This document shows, piece by piece, positions 9,311-17,946 of a stretch of 64,000 nt of DNA (position 1 is the first letter of the stretch; every line of letters starts with the position of its first letter). The notes below the pieces were generated by a model that was not told where the DNA came from, did not search any database, and saw nothing but the letters and a program-made list of their open reading frames with translations. The position numbers and the translations under genes are program-made. The DNA is from Marinimicrobium alkaliphilum (GTDB taxonomy: Bacteria; Pseudomonadota; Gammaproteobacteria; Pseudomonadales; Cellvibrionaceae): NCBI RefSeq assembly GCF_003259155.1, contig NZ_QGMQ01000005.1, forward strand, positions 1 to 64,000, in the 5' to 3' direction.

Positions 9311-11539
9311 CTAGACAACGGCACTGCGCGATTTTTCGTCGCGGTCGTCCTCATCGTCTTCTTCCGGGAAGTAGCCTTCGTCCTCCGGCAACAGCTCATC
9401 TTCAAGGTCGATCACGTCGCTTTCGCTGTCATCGACCCAGTTGGCTTCGCCGTCGTTGTCATAATCAACCATGTCGGTCAGTGCCAGCTCGATATCTTCC
9501 GCACCCTCTTCGTCTTGCATATGACCTTCCGGCAGTTTGAAGCCGGCGACCGATTCACGCAGGTCGAGCGCCATTTCTGCCAGGCGTCCAATAGACTGGG
9601 CCGTGGCACTGGTGCCCGCCGAGGTCTGGGTGGTGATTTCCTGAATCACGTTCATCGTGTTGGAGATGTGACCGGCCGAGGAGGCCTGCTGACGAGCAGC
9701 GTTGGAGATGTTCTGAATCAGTTCCGCCAGGTTGCCGGATACGTTCTCAATTTCTTCCAGAGCCACACCCGCATCCTGTGCCAGGCGGGCACCGCGAACA
9801 ACCTCTGAGGTGGTGCTCTCCATGGAGATTACCGCCTCGTTGGTGTCGTTCTGAATCGTGCGTACCAGCGCTTCAATCTGCTTGGTCGCCGCGGCGGAAC
9901 GTTCTGCAAGGCGCTGTACCTCATCCGCTACAACCGCAAAGCCGCGGCCGGCGTCACCGGCCATAGAGGCCTGAATCGCCGCGTTCAATGCGAGGATGTT
10001 GGTTTGGTCAGCAATGTCGTTAATCAGGCTAACGATGTCACCAATTTCCTGTGAGGACTCACCCAGACGTTTAATCCGCTTGGAGGTGTCCTGAATCTGC
10101 TCGCGAATGGTATCCATGCCGTGGATGGTGTTCTGTACCACCTTGGCACCCTTGCCCGCGATAGATACCGCACGTTCCGCTACCGCCGCGGACTCCGAGG
10201 CGTTAGCCGATACCTGGTCAATGGTCACCGCCATCTCGTTGACGGCCGCCGAAGCGCCGGCGATTTCCTGGGCCTGATGCTCGGAAGCCTCGGCCAGGTG
10301 CAGAGCGGTCTGCTGGGTTTCCTGCGCCGCCGTGGATACGTTCACGGCGGTTTCGTTAATCCGTGCCACCAGAACCCGCAATTGGTCGATGGTGAAGTTG
10401 ATCGAGTCAGCGATGGCCCCGGTGAAGTCCTCGGTAACCGTAGCGGTGGCGGTCAGGTCACCGTCGGCGAGGTCAGCCAGTTCGTCCAGCAGGCGCAGAA
10501 TCGCCTCCTGGTTGCGCTCGTTGGTTTCCGCGGTGGTCACCAGACGACGGCGCGTACCGCGGTAAATGCTGATACCGATCAGACCCAGTGCAATCACCAC
10601 ACCGACGGCCAGACCGAGAATGACGTTGTTGTTGATCGGGCGCACGTTGTCCAGAGTGCCGATACGGTCACTGATACTACCCAAGGCTTGCAAGAGCGCC
10701 GGGGTATCCTCAAGCAACGCGTTACTGGCAATCAGCGAGTCGAGCAGCGCCGGGGAGCCCTGGAAGATGTCGCGCACCGAGTTGTTTACGAAGGCAAAGG
10801 TCTCGGCGATATCCGCCAGACTCTCGCGCGCCTCGGCATCAGCCACACGGGTAATCTGCATGGTGACATCGCCGTTGAGCATGGCGTTGAGCACGCGCCC
10901 GTAAATATTGGCATCGAGGTTGAACTGGTCCGCAGCCGCCGCCGCACCTTCATCACCGCGCAGCATTCGGTCAACGTTGCGCCCGATACGCTCGGCCCGC
11001 CAGCTTTGCATCTGCGCTTGAGACACCTGGTCCGCCGGGGCGTCCGCCTCAAGCAGGATTTCAACCACATTGTTGTGCTGGGCCTGCAAGCCCGGCAGTG
11101 CTTCGTTCAGTGTGCGACCCACTTCGTTCAGAAAGACAATGGTCTCGCGGTTGGTCAGGATCGTCTGGGCGTTGTTGCGCACGCGCCGCCAGACGCCGTC
11201 GTAGGCGCCAAATTCCTGGCTTAGCTGGCTCCGGGTGAAAGGATCACTGCCGCGCAGACCATCCCAGGTGCTGGACATGCCAGCCACCACCGAATTCAAC
11301 TCATCGAACGCCGCTTCGTCACCGGCGGTGGCGTCGCGAGACAGTGCAGTCAGGCGGTAAGCCTGAGCGCGCAGGTCGGCGGCTTGCTGAAGGTGGCGCT
11401 GATCGTCCTCGGCGCCCTGCTGAATCACCAGATAGGTGAACGGCATGGCGATGAGGAACCCGAGCAGCAGCACAACCCCCAGCGCAATCGCCGGGTTGGC
11501 TTTCACTGAGCCGAATAGGCTTCTGGATTCAGTTTTCAT
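9311..11539 (-). CDS. pilJ: PilJ, type IV pilus methyl-accepting chemoreceptor
   Basis: A 742-residue inner-membrane receptor. TM1 spans about 17-39 and TM2 about 304-325, flanking a periplasmic region with PilJ-type helical repeats ([16 protein letters not shown] and a second similar segment). HAMP follows TM2, then a long coiled coil with the conserved hairpin tip ([16 protein letters not shown]). In Pseudomonas PilJ senses pilus retraction via PilA and signals through PilI to ChpA. Here the coiled coil is followed by about 70 strongly acidic residues (roughly 670-742), absent from the roughly 680-residue Pseudomonas protein as I remember it. The ATG is preceded by AGGAG. The other receptor genes of the cell are not in this window. 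Confidence 0.94.
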   Translation of the reverse strand: MKTESRSLFGSVKANPAIALGVVLLLGFLIAMPFTYLVIQQGAEDDQRHLQQAADLRAQAYRLTALSRDATAGDEAAFDELNSVVAGMSSTWDGLRGSDPFTRSQLSQEFGAYDGVWRRVRNNAQTILTNRETIVFLNEVGRTLNEALPGLQAQHNNVVEILLEADAPADQVSQAQMQSWRAERIGRNVDRMLRGDEGAAAAADQFNLDANIYGRVLNAMLNGDVTMQITRVADAEARESLADIAETFAFVNNSVRDIFQGSPALLDSLIASNALLEDTPALLQALGSISDRIGTLDNVRPINNNVILGLAVGVVIALGLIGISIYRGTRRRLVTTAETNERNQEAILRLLDELADLADGDLTATATVTEDFTGAIADSINFTIDQLRVLVARINETAVNVSTAAQETQQTALHLAEASEHQAQEIAGASAAVNEMAVTIDQVSANASESAAVAERAVSIAGKGAKVVQNTIHGMDTIREQIQDTSKRIKRLGESSQEIGDIVSLINDIADQTNILALNAAIQASMAGDAGRGFAVVADEVQRLAERSAAATKQIEALVRTIQNDTNEAVISMESTTSEVVRGARLAQDAGVALEEIENVSGNLAELIQNISNAARQQASSAGHISNTMNVIQEITTQTSAGTSATAQSIGRLAEMALDLRESVAGFKLPEGHMQDEEGAEDIELALTDMVDYDNDGEANWVDDSESDVIDLEDELLPEDEGYFPEEDDEDDRDEKSRSAVV

Positions 11540-11637
11540 GTTGACACTCCTGACCGACTTTGCGTCTTATTGTTCTCAGCCAGCCGGGCCAATCCCGACG
11601 GGCTGTATCGCAACGACACACCTGCCCAGGCACTGGT

Positions 11638-12180
11638 TCAGTACCGGGCAGCGTTGAGAAAACGGGGATCCCGAGCCAGTTGGCCGGGTTTGAACAACAA
11701 CCACTCAGTGCCGTTAATGCGGTAGCTGCCACCGACAAAGGCACTGAGATGGGAGGCGACCGGACCGGACTCCTCCCGGAATTCATCGACGGGGAAATGC
11801 TGCAACCCGTGAACCTGGTCCACCAGCAACCCGCTATAAAGCTTTTCGGTTTCGAGCACCAGGATCCGCCGCTGTTTACGGCTGCTGGTGAGTCGGTCGC
11901 CATAGAAAGCGGCCATATCAAAAATCGGCAGTAGCCGACCGCGGACGTTGGCGACGCCACAGACCCAGGACTGCACACCCGGCAGATGGGTATAATGGGG
12001 CACCTCAAGCATTTCCGTAATTTCGCCCATGGGTGCCACGAAACGGTAACCCATGAGCGAAAAGCCGATACCCGACCACATGGCCTGAATATCCGCCTGT
12101 GCTGGCAAACCACGTGCGACCGCGCGGCTGGCATCTGCCAGCGACTTCAGTGCCTGAAAAGCGGACTCTTGTGCGGCCAT
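11638..12180 (-). CDS. pilI: PilI, CheW-like coupling protein
   Basis: A 180-residue CheW-domain protein linking PilJ to ChpA. A helical N-terminal segment (1-30) precedes the CheW fold: GFSLMGYRFVAPM, the WVCGVANVRGRLLPIFDM signature near 92-110, and the VHGLQHFPVDEF segment. It sits between pilH and pilJ in the conserved order. The 98-base gap to pilJ is the second longest inside the operon and shows no clear promoter. Confidence 0.92.
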   Translation of the reverse strand: MAAQESAFQALKSLADASRAVARGLPAQADIQAMWSGIGFSLMGYRFVAPMGEITEMLEVPHYTHLPGVQSWVCGVANVRGRLLPIFDMAAFYGDRLTSSRKQRRILVLETEKLYSGLLVDQVHGLQHFPVDEFREESGPVASHLSAFVGGSYRINGTEWLLFKPGQLARDPRFLNAARY

Positions 12181-12245
12181 ATCACATCCCTACCTCGGTG
12201 AGCGCGCGAACAACGCTGGTGCAGAGTCGCACCAACCTGGGTCGC

Positions 12246-12608
12246 CTACGCCATCACCTCATCGATGGTGGCATTCAGGGTTTCTGCCGTAATCGGCTTG
12301 GCCAGGTAAGCTTTGGCGCCCTGACGCATCCCCCAAACCCGGTCGGTCTGCTGGTCTTTGGTGGTGACAATGATCACCGGAATGTGACTGGTCTTGGCAT
12401 CTTTGGTCAACTGGCGCGTGGCCTGAAAACCATTCAACCCCGGCATGACAATATCCATGAGAATGACTTCGGGCAGTTCGCTCTTGGCGATTTCGACGCC
12501 CTGCTCTCCGGTTTCTGCCACCAGCACGGAATGCCCGGCTTTTTCGAGCATGCTGGTCAATTTGTAAGTTTCGGTCGGAGAGTCGTCGACAATTAGTACT
12601 CTGGCCAT
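12246..12608 (-). CDS. pilH: PilH, single-domain response regulator
   Basis: A 120-residue CheY-like receiver with Asp8/Asp9, phospho-acceptor Asp52 (ILMDIVMP), Thr in IIVTT and Lys in YLAKP. In Pseudomonas, PilH antagonises PilG or acts as a phosphate sink, and is linked to PilT-driven retraction. It has no output domain. A 144-base gap separates it from pilG, longer than elsewhere in the operon, which leaves room for a secondary promoter. Confidence 0.93.
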   Translation of the reverse strand: MARVLIVDDSPTETYKLTSMLEKAGHSVLVAETGEQGVEIAKSELPEVILMDIVMPGLNGFQATRQLTKDAKTSHIPVIIVTTKDQQTDRVWGMRQGAKAYLAKPITAETLNATIDEVMA

Positions 12609-12752
12609 AAATACCCCAATTAATAACCCAAAGTTGTTGATGTGATACGTCTTATTCTAGGCGCGGGCAACCTGGCCCGTGCGCTGCGTAACAGCTTCTG
12701 CGCGCCCGCAGTGTTCCCAGTGCCTGATACCCAAGCACAATACTTGCCAAAA

Positions 12753-13148
12753 TCAGGAGGCCTTCGCGGTCTGCACGTGAGTCTCAATAGCGCCGAGCAA
12801 TTCGCTTTTGCTGAACGGCTTGGTCAGATACTGATCGGAGCCGACAATCCGGCCTTTGGCCTTGTCGAACAAACCGTCTTTACTGGAGAGCATAATCACG
12901 GGCGTGGACTTGAATTCGCTGTTGTTTTTGATAAGCGCGCAGGTCTGGTAGCCATCAAGGCGCGGCATCATAATGTCGACAAAGATGATATCCGGACGGT
13001 TGTCCGCGATCTTCGCCAGCGCATCGAAGCCATCGGTGGCGGTAATGACCGTACAACCCACTTTCTTCAGCAAGGTTTCCGCCGTACGGCGGATGGTCTT
13101 ACTGTCATCAATGACCATCACCTTTAAACTGTCCAAACTGAGATCCAT
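12753..13148 (-). CDS. pilG: PilG, single-domain response regulator, first gene of the pil-chp operon
   Basis: A 131-residue CheY-like receiver with Asp14/Asp15, phospho-acceptor Asp58 (IIFVDIMMP), and Lys in YLTKPF. In Pseudomonas, PilG promotes pilus extension and stimulates the adenylate cyclase CyaB. The ATG is preceded by AAAGGTCGGA. The TGTGA-N6-TCACA site at 13195-13210 lies 47 bases upstream of this start, which suggests cAMP-responsive control of the whole operon. It is divergent from gshB, as in Pseudomonas. Confidence 0.94.
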   Translation of the reverse strand: MDLSLDSLKVMVIDDSKTIRRTAETLLKKVGCTVITATDGFDALAKIADNRPDIIFVDIMMPRLDGYQTCALIKNNSEFKSTPVIMLSSKDGLFDKAKGRIVGSDQYLTKPFSKSELLGAIETHVQTAKAS

Positions 13149-13194
13149 AATTTCCGACCTTTAACTGTAATTGTTATGACATCAGCCATTTATT

Positions 13195-13210
13195 TGTGAA
13201 CTGGTTCACA
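13195..13210. promoter_or_regulatory. Perfect CRP/Vfr-type operator upstream of pilG
   Basis: The sequence is TGTGA-ACTGGT-TCACA, matching both half-sites of the CRP consensus exactly, with T-rich flank before it and AT after it, close to the Vfr consensus. Its centre is about 54 bases upstream of the pilG start codon, consistent with an activator overlapping or abutting a -35 region. The match is seen; binding is inferred. Confidence 0.72.
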
Positions 13211-13217
13211 TCTTATA

Positions 13218-13233
13218 TGATAACTGGCTCACA
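13218..13233. promoter_or_regulatory. Second, degenerate CRP/Vfr-like site
   Basis: TGATA-ACTGGC-TCACA: one half-site is perfect, the other has two mismatches, and the 6-base core differs from the first site by one base. It lies exactly 23 bp (about two helical turns) from the first site, so the two would face the same side of the DNA. It could bind a second dimer cooperatively. Confidence 0.45.
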
Positions 13234-13488
13234 TAACTCGTGACGCGAGGCATTCGCTGGTAACTGCTTCAACTTGTAACACAGTTTTTGGGCTTAATCT
13301 ATACGCTTTTCACGGTCACCGAGCGTGTGTGGAAGGTCCTCATTCGCGGTATTATTGTCCAGGCCGGGTGCTTGCGCCGCGAGCCCCGAAGCCTTAACTT
13401 TACGCCCCAATGGCGCGCCAAGCAACCTCTGATTAGAGTTTGCACAACTTACCGATCCAGGGTCGGATCAGCAGTGGAATTGTTTATT

Positions 13489-14454
13489 ATGCCGATAACC
13501 CTCGGGGTTGTAATGGACCCCATCGACCAGATCACATTTTACAAGGACTCGACCCTGGCGCTGTTACTTGCCGCTCAGGAAAAGGGCTGGCAGCTGGCCT
13601 ATATGGAGCCTCAGGATCTGTATTTGGCCCAGGGACAGGCCCGGGCGCGAACCCGGGCCCTGAGTGTGGCCGACAACAGCACGTCCTGGTACGAGCTGGG
13701 TGCAGAGCACGATCGCGATCTGGGCGAGCTGGACGTCATCCTGATGCGTAAAGATCCACCTTTCGATAGTGGCTACATCTACTGCACCTACATTCTCGAA
13801 GCGGCCCAGACTCAGGGTGCACTGGTGGTTAACGACCCCCGCAGCCTGCGCGACTGCAACGAGAAAGTCTTTGCGACCCGCTTTCCCCAGTGCTGTCCAC
13901 CTGTGCTGGTAAGCCAGTCACCGGCGCAATTGCGGGCCTTTCATCAGGAGCATCGGGACGTCATTTTCAAACCCCTCGACGGTATGGGCGGCAGCAGCAT
14001 CTTCCGCTGTCGGGCCGACGACCCCAACGTGGGCGTCATCCTGGAGACCCTGACCGAACACGGCCAGTCATTCATCATGGCCCAGCGCTTTATTCCGGAA
14101 ATCAGCGCCGGCGACAAACGCATCCTGGTGGTCGACGGCAAGGCCGTGCCCTACAGCCTGGCGCGCATCCCCGCCGAGGGCGAAACCCGGGGCAATCTGG
14201 CCGCCGGTGGCCGGGGCGTGGCCCAGCCCCTGACCGAGCGGGACCGCTGGATTGTAGCCCAGGTGGCGCCCGCGTTGATTGAGCGCGGCCTGCTGTTTGT
14301 CGGGCTGGATGTCATCGGCGACTACCTTACCGAAATCAACGTCACCAGCCCCACCTGCGTACGCGAGATCGACAAAGCCCACGACACCGCCATTGGCAGC
14401 CGTTTGATGGGCGCGATTGAGAGCCGCCTGAACGCACGTCACACCGGGGTCTAG
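13489..14454 (+). CDS. gshB: Glutathione synthetase
   Basis: ATP-grasp ligase joining gamma-glutamylcysteine and glycine in the cytoplasm. I place the start at the ATG at 13489 (MPITLGVVMDPI), giving 321 residues, near the E. coli length of about 315; longer upstream frames lack homology. Signatures: the N-terminal VVMDPIDQITFYKDS, the ATP-grasp segment FKPLDGMGGSSIFR, the SLRDCNEKVFA region and the C-terminal EINVTSPTCVREI. No strong Shine-Dalgarno is visible at this ATG. It is followed 8 bases later by tonB. Confidence 0.93.
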   Translation: MPITLGVVMDPIDQITFYKDSTLALLLAAQEKGWQLAYMEPQDLYLAQGQARARTRALSVADNSTSWYELGAEHDRDLGELDVILMRKDPPFDSGYIYCTYILEAAQTQGALVVNDPRSLRDCNEKVFATRFPQCCPPVLVSQSPAQLRAFHQEHRDVIFKPLDGMGGSSIFRCRADDPNVGVILETLTEHGQSFIMAQRFIPEISAGDKRILVVDGKAVPYSLARIPAEGETRGNLAAGGRGVAQPLTERDRWIVAQVAPALIERGLLFVGLDVIGDYLTEINVTSPTCVREIDKAHDTAIGSRLMGAIESRLNARHTGV

Positions 14455-14462
14455 AGGACGTT

Positions 14463-15365
14463 ATGGTAAAAAACCCGTCCTTTGACACGCCCCTGGCGGC
14501 GACCCGGGTCGATACAGGCGATCGCCTCAGCTTTACCGTGTTTTTGGCGTTAGCCGTGCATGCGCTGGTCATTTTTGGGGTGGGCTTCAACCTGCCTGAA
14601 TCCCAGAGCGCGCCGCCGACGCTGGAAATCACTCTGGCCAGCCATCGCAGCGAACGGGCACCGGACGAAGCCGACTTTCTGGCGCAACACAACCAGGAGG
14701 CCAGCGGCACTGAAGTCGACCCCCGTCAGCTGACCACCGACCATCATGCGGAATTTGCCGATACCCGAATCAATGAAGTGAACCCCACCCCGCAGGTCCA
14801 GGCGGTACGCCCCCAGGAGCAGCAGGAGCAAGAGCTGCTCAGCACCCGCGGGGAGAGCACCCGGGTACTCCCGACGCCAGACCCGGAGCCCGAACGCGCA
14901 CAAGAAGCCCAAGAGGGCGAGCTGCAGGATCGGCCCATGCTCAGCGCCGAAATTGCCAGCCTGCAGGCCAAACTCGATCAGCAACGCCAGGAAATGGCCC
15001 GACGCCCGCGCATTCATCGGCTGACGTCGGTGGCCACGCGCGAGTCAGCCGACGCCCGCTACCTGCATCAGTGGAGCAGCAAGATTGAGGATGTGGGCAA
15101 CCGCAACTATCCCCAGGAGGCATTGGTGCGCCGACTCACTGGCGATCTGCGCCTGATGGTGGCCGTCAATGCCGACGGCAGTATTCACAGCGTGGAGATC
15201 TCCCAGTCTTCGGGCGAGCGCCTGCTCGACGATGCCGCCCTGCGGATTGTGCGTATGGCAGCCCCCTTTGAACCCTTTCCTCCGGAGCTGCGTAATCAGT
15301 ATGACAGGCTCGAGATTATCCGGACCTGGCGGTTCGAAATTACCGGGCTTTCCACCGGTCGCTAG
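14463..15365 (+). CDS. tonB: TonB-family energy transducer
   Basis: A 300-residue protein with one N-terminal membrane anchor (about 23-43) containing a His at residue 33, the position type used by TonB/TolA to couple to ExbB-ExbD. A long Glu/Gln/Pro-rich periplasmic linker with a predicted coiled coil (about 155-180) follows, then a C-terminal TonB domain (about 200-298: GDLRLMVAVNADGSIHSVEIS, DDAALRIVRMAAPFEPF). No exbB/exbD is adjacent. In Pseudomonas a tonB-like gene also sits between gshB and algH, and has been linked to twitching motility there. A GAGG ribosome binding site lies 7 bases before the ATG. Confidence 0.9.
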   Translation: MVKNPSFDTPLAATRVDTGDRLSFTVFLALAVHALVIFGVGFNLPESQSAPPTLEITLASHRSERAPDEADFLAQHNQEASGTEVDPRQLTTDHHAEFADTRINEVNPTPQVQAVRPQEQQEQELLSTRGESTRVLPTPDPEPERAQEAQEGELQDRPMLSAEIASLQAKLDQQRQEMARRPRIHRLTSVATRESADARYLHQWSSKIEDVGNRNYPQEALVRRLTGDLRLMVAVNADGSIHSVEISQSSGERLLDDAALRIVRMAAPFEPFPPELRNQYDRLEIIRTWRFEITGLSTGR

Positions 15366-15434
15366 CGACCCACGAGCCCGGGTTTATTTCGGTGGCGCGC
15401 TTGTTTTTATCCCCGGAGGCCCCATACTGAGACT

Positions 15435-16034
15435 ATGAGCATTCATTATCGCGACACCCGTAACGCCTCGAGCGAACTCACTGAAGGCAGCCTGCGCAAT
15501 CACTTCCTGATTGCCATGCCCGGCCTGAAGGACACCGCGTTTGCCCATACCATCACCTACATCTGTGAACACGGCAGCGACGGTGCCATGGGGGTTGTGG
15601 TGAATAACGCCCTGCCTATCGACGTCGGCGAAATCCTCGAACAGATGGAACTGTCCGATCAGGCCAACATCGCTCACCACCCGGTACTCGCGGGCGGCCC
15701 GGTGCAAACCGAGCGCGGTTTTGTGTTGCACACCGGTGAGCACGAGTTCCAGTCGACCCTGGCGGTTTCACCCCGGGTCAAGGTGACCTCTTCCAAAGAT
15801 GTGATCGAGGCACTGGCCGGTGGTGTCGGGCCCGACAACTTCCTGATTGCCCTGGGCTATGCCGGCTGGGAACCCGGACAGTTGGAGCAGGAAATCGCCA
15901 ACAACGCCTGGCTGACCCTGCCCGCCGATCCGGATATTCTGTTCAAGACGCCCATGGAACAGCGCTGGGCACTGGCGTCGCGCCAACTGGGCGTCGACCT
16001 CAACCTCATTTCCAGCACCGCCGGTCACGCCTGA
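15435..16034 (+). CDS. algH: YqgE/AlgH family protein
   Basis: A 199-residue DUF179 protein. Family motifs: LRNHFLIAMPGLKDTAFAH near the N-terminus, then GAMGVVVNN, LAGGPVQTERGFVLH and LGYAGWEPGQLEQE. The biochemical role is unsettled; in Pseudomonas AlgH was reported as a regulator of alginate and other virulence traits. It typically precedes ruvX/yqgF, as here (18 bases upstream). GGAGG lies 15 bases before the ATG, slightly far for a ribosome binding site, but the family start supports this ATG. Confidence 0.92.
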   Translation: MSIHYRDTRNASSELTEGSLRNHFLIAMPGLKDTAFAHTITYICEHGSDGAMGVVVNNALPIDVGEILEQMELSDQANIAHHPVLAGGPVQTERGFVLHTGEHEFQSTLAVSPRVKVTSSKDVIEALAGGVGPDNFLIALGYAGWEPGQLEQEIANNAWLTLPADPDILFKTPMEQRWALASRQLGVDLNLISSTAGHA

Positions 16035-16052
16035 CGGTACGCTGCGTTGATT

Positions 16053-16457
16053 ATGCTCGCCTTCGATTACGGCCTGAAAAACATCGGCGTCGCCAGCGGC
16101 CAGACGGTCACTGGTGGTGCCAACGCACTCCCCGCCCTTAAAGCCCGCGACGGCATTCCCAATTGGGACCAGATCAAAGCCCTGCTCGACGAGTGGCGCC
16201 CGGAAAAGGTATTGGTCGGCTTGCCGCTCAATATGGACGGTAGCGACAGCGAGATGTGCGCCCGCGCACGCAAGTTTGCCAACCGCATACACGGGCGCTT
16301 TGGTGTGCCGGTGGAGTTGGTGGATGAGCGGCTGTCGAGCTTCGAGGCCAAAGGCGAAGTCCTCGCCGCCGGAGGATCGGCCGACTTTGGCCGCAACCCC
16401 GTAGACTCCATCGCCGCCCGGCTAATTCTGGAGAGCTGGCTGGCATCTCGGCCCTAA
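16053..16457 (+). CDS. ruvX: Putative pre-16S rRNA nuclease (YqgF/RuvX)
   Basis: An RNase H-fold protein of about 134 residues that trims the 5' end of 16S rRNA in E. coli. Motifs: MLAFDYGLKNIGVA with the first catalytic Asp, VGLPLNMDGS, VDERLSS with the conserved DER, and DSIAARLILESWL carrying the last acidic residue. A TTG at 16047 could add two residues; I prefer ATG 16053. In Pseudomonas the next genes would be pyrR-pyrB-pyrC-like, absent here. Confidence 0.92.
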   Translation: MLAFDYGLKNIGVASGQTVTGGANALPALKARDGIPNWDQIKALLDEWRPEKVLVGLPLNMDGSDSEMCARARKFANRIHGRFGVPVELVDERLSSFEAKGEVLAAGGSADFGRNPVDSIAARLILESWLASRP

Positions 16458-16483
16458 ACTCACGACAGAGCCAGAACGAGAGC

Positions 16484-16592
16484 GTCGAGTCCGGGCACCC
16501 CCTCCCGGGACACGCCGTGAACCCATCCCTGGGGGCTCGACTGCCGCCATCCAGGCGGCAGACGGTCCCGGGAGGGGGTGCCCGGACTCGAC
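16484..16592. repeat. Long palindromic unit 1 (28-bp perfect arms)
   Basis: Arms 16484-16511 and 16565-16592 are perfect 28-bp reverse complements (start GTCGAGTCCGGGCACCC). The 53-bp interior holds a nested hairpin of CTGCCGCC/GGCGGCAG and the segment GCCGTGAACCCATCCCTGGG. The same segment, inverted and with one change, occurs in unit 2. This looks like a REP/MITE-type intergenic element. It also separates convergent ruvX and pilU and could act as a bidirectional terminator. Confidence 0.85.
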
Positions 16593-16634
16593 TCGTGCCA
16601 CCTGCGAAGATCGCATTAGGACCTCAGCCGGCGT

Positions 16635-16738
16635 CGGGGTGGCGGATACCTTTCCGGGACTGTGCGCAGCAGGGATGCTGCGCTCAAGCCCCCAGGGACG
16701 GGTTCACGGCGGGTCCCGGAAAGGTATCCGCCACCCCG
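16635..16738. repeat. Long palindromic unit 2 (26-bp perfect arms)
   Basis: Arms 16635-16660 and 16713-16738 are perfect 26-bp reverse complements (start CGGGGTGGCGGATACC). The interior has a nested hairpin (GCGCAGC/GCTGCGC) and CCCAGGGACGGGTTCACGGC, the inverted counterpart of the unit 1 interior. Arm ends share the CCCGGGAC / CCGGGAC core with unit 1. The two units therefore appear to be diverged, oppositely oriented members of one family, 42 bp apart. Confidence 0.85.
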
Positions 16739-16759
16739 GCACTACCAACGTGGCTGTCG

Positions 16760-17896
16760 CTAGTAGCGATCCGCATCCGGGCCGTCCTGGAGGGACAGTT
16801 CGTCGGCGGCGCTGGAGAGGTAGTCGGCGTCGGACTCGGAGCCGAGCTTGATCATCAGACGCAGGTCGTTGGGTGAATCGGCGTAGGACAGCGCATCCTC
16901 GTAGGTAATCTCGCCGCTGCTGTAAAGCTCGTACAGCGCCTGATCGAAAGTCTGCATCCCCAGCTCGGTCGACTTCTTCATCAACTCCTTGAGCTCGTTC
17001 ACCTCACCTTTGCGAATCAGATCCGCGGCCAGAGGGGTATTGAGCAGCACCTCCATACAGGCGCGACGGCCCTTGCCATCCGGGGTCGGAATCAGCTGTT
17101 GGGCGACGATGCCGCGCAGGTTGAGCGACAGGTCCATCCATAGCTGCCGGTGCCGGTCGGCAGGGAAGAAGTGAATGATCCGGTCGAGCGCCTGGTTGGC
17201 GTTGTTGGCGTGCAGGGTACACAAACACAGGTGCCCGGTTTCGGCAAAGGCGATAGCGTGTTCCATGGTCTCACGGGTACGCACCTCACCGATCAGGATC
17301 ACATCCGGGGCCTGACGCAGGGTATTTTTCAAGGCTATATCAAAGGAATCCGTATCGATGCCCACTTCGCGCTGGGTGATGATGCAGCCTTCGTGCTGGT
17401 GGATAAACTCGATCGGATCTTCAATGGAAATGATATGGCCTTTGGAATTCCGGTTGCGATGCCCGATCATCGCCGCGAGCGAGGTGGACTTACCGGTACC
17501 GGTAGCGCCGACAAACATCACCAGGCCGCGCTTGGTCATGGCCAGCTCTTTGATAATGTCCGGCAGGCCCAGGTCGTCGATCCGGGGGATCTGGGTTTCG
17601 ATACGGCGCAGCACCATGCCCGCCAGATTGCGCTGGTAAAAAGCGCTGGCCCGAAAACGACCGACGCCGCGGGCGCTGATCGCAAAGTTGAGTTCTTTTT
17701 CCTCGAGAAACTCTGTACGCTGCTTCTCGTTCATCACCCCCAGAACAATCTCGCGCACCTTTTCCGGTGCCAGCGATGTCGTAGTGACCGGAACAATTTT
17801 CCCGTTCAGTTTCATCGACGGCGGCACGCCGGCGGTAATAAAAAGATCCGAAGCGCCCTTCTCTACCATCAGGGACAATAACCGATCAAAGTCCAT
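16760..17896 (-). CDS. pilU: PilU, PilT-like accessory retraction ATPase
   Basis: A 378-residue hexameric secretion ATPase of the PilT/PilU family assisting type IV pilus retraction. Motifs: Walker A GATGTGKSTS, Walker B region LIGEVRTRETMEHA, His box LCLCTLHANNANQALDRIIHFFP, and an N-terminal SDLFITAGVPPSMKLNG domain. The longer C-terminal tail (after EDALSYADSPNDLRLMIKL) is usual for PilU relative to PilT. It lies 50 bases downstream of pilT, in the same order as in Pseudomonas. Confidence 0.94.
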   Translation of the reverse strand: MDFDRLLSLMVEKGASDLFITAGVPPSMKLNGKIVPVTTTSLAPEKVREIVLGVMNEKQRTEFLEEKELNFAISARGVGRFRASAFYQRNLAGMVLRRIETQIPRIDDLGLPDIIKELAMTKRGLVMFVGATGTGKSTSLAAMIGHRNRNSKGHIISIEDPIEFIHQHEGCIITQREVGIDTDSFDIALKNTLRQAPDVILIGEVRTRETMEHAIAFAETGHLCLCTLHANNANQALDRIIHFFPADRHRQLWMDLSLNLRGIVAQQLIPTPDGKGRRACMEVLLNTPLAADLIRKGEVNELKELMKKSTELGMQTFDQALYELYSSGEITYEDALSYADSPNDLRLMIKLGSESDADYLSSAADELSLQDGPDADRY

Positions 17897-17946
17897 CGCT
17901 GTAAACCCTTGTTGTCAATTGTTGGCCAGACCCGTCACCGGCGGCG

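Larger units (their letters stand above)
13149..13488. other. Divergent pilG/gshB intergenic region (340 bp)
   Basis: Holds the promoters of the pil-chp operon and gshB. The pilG-proximal 90 bases are AT-rich and contain two CRP-like sites. A possible pilG -10 element on the minus strand is CATAAC (13173-13178). The gshB-proximal part has no recognisable gene; the open frame that extends gshB upstream to 13288 has no family similarity and is not counted as coding. Confidence 0.6.

Noticed and set aside
13288-13488. Upstream extension of gshB by 67 codons
   Set aside because: No similarity to glutathione synthetases; ATG 13489 aligns with the known N-terminus.
16517-16876. Open frame across the palindromic elements
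   Set aside because: It consists of inverted-repeat sequence and the antisense of pilU; no ribosome binding site or domain.
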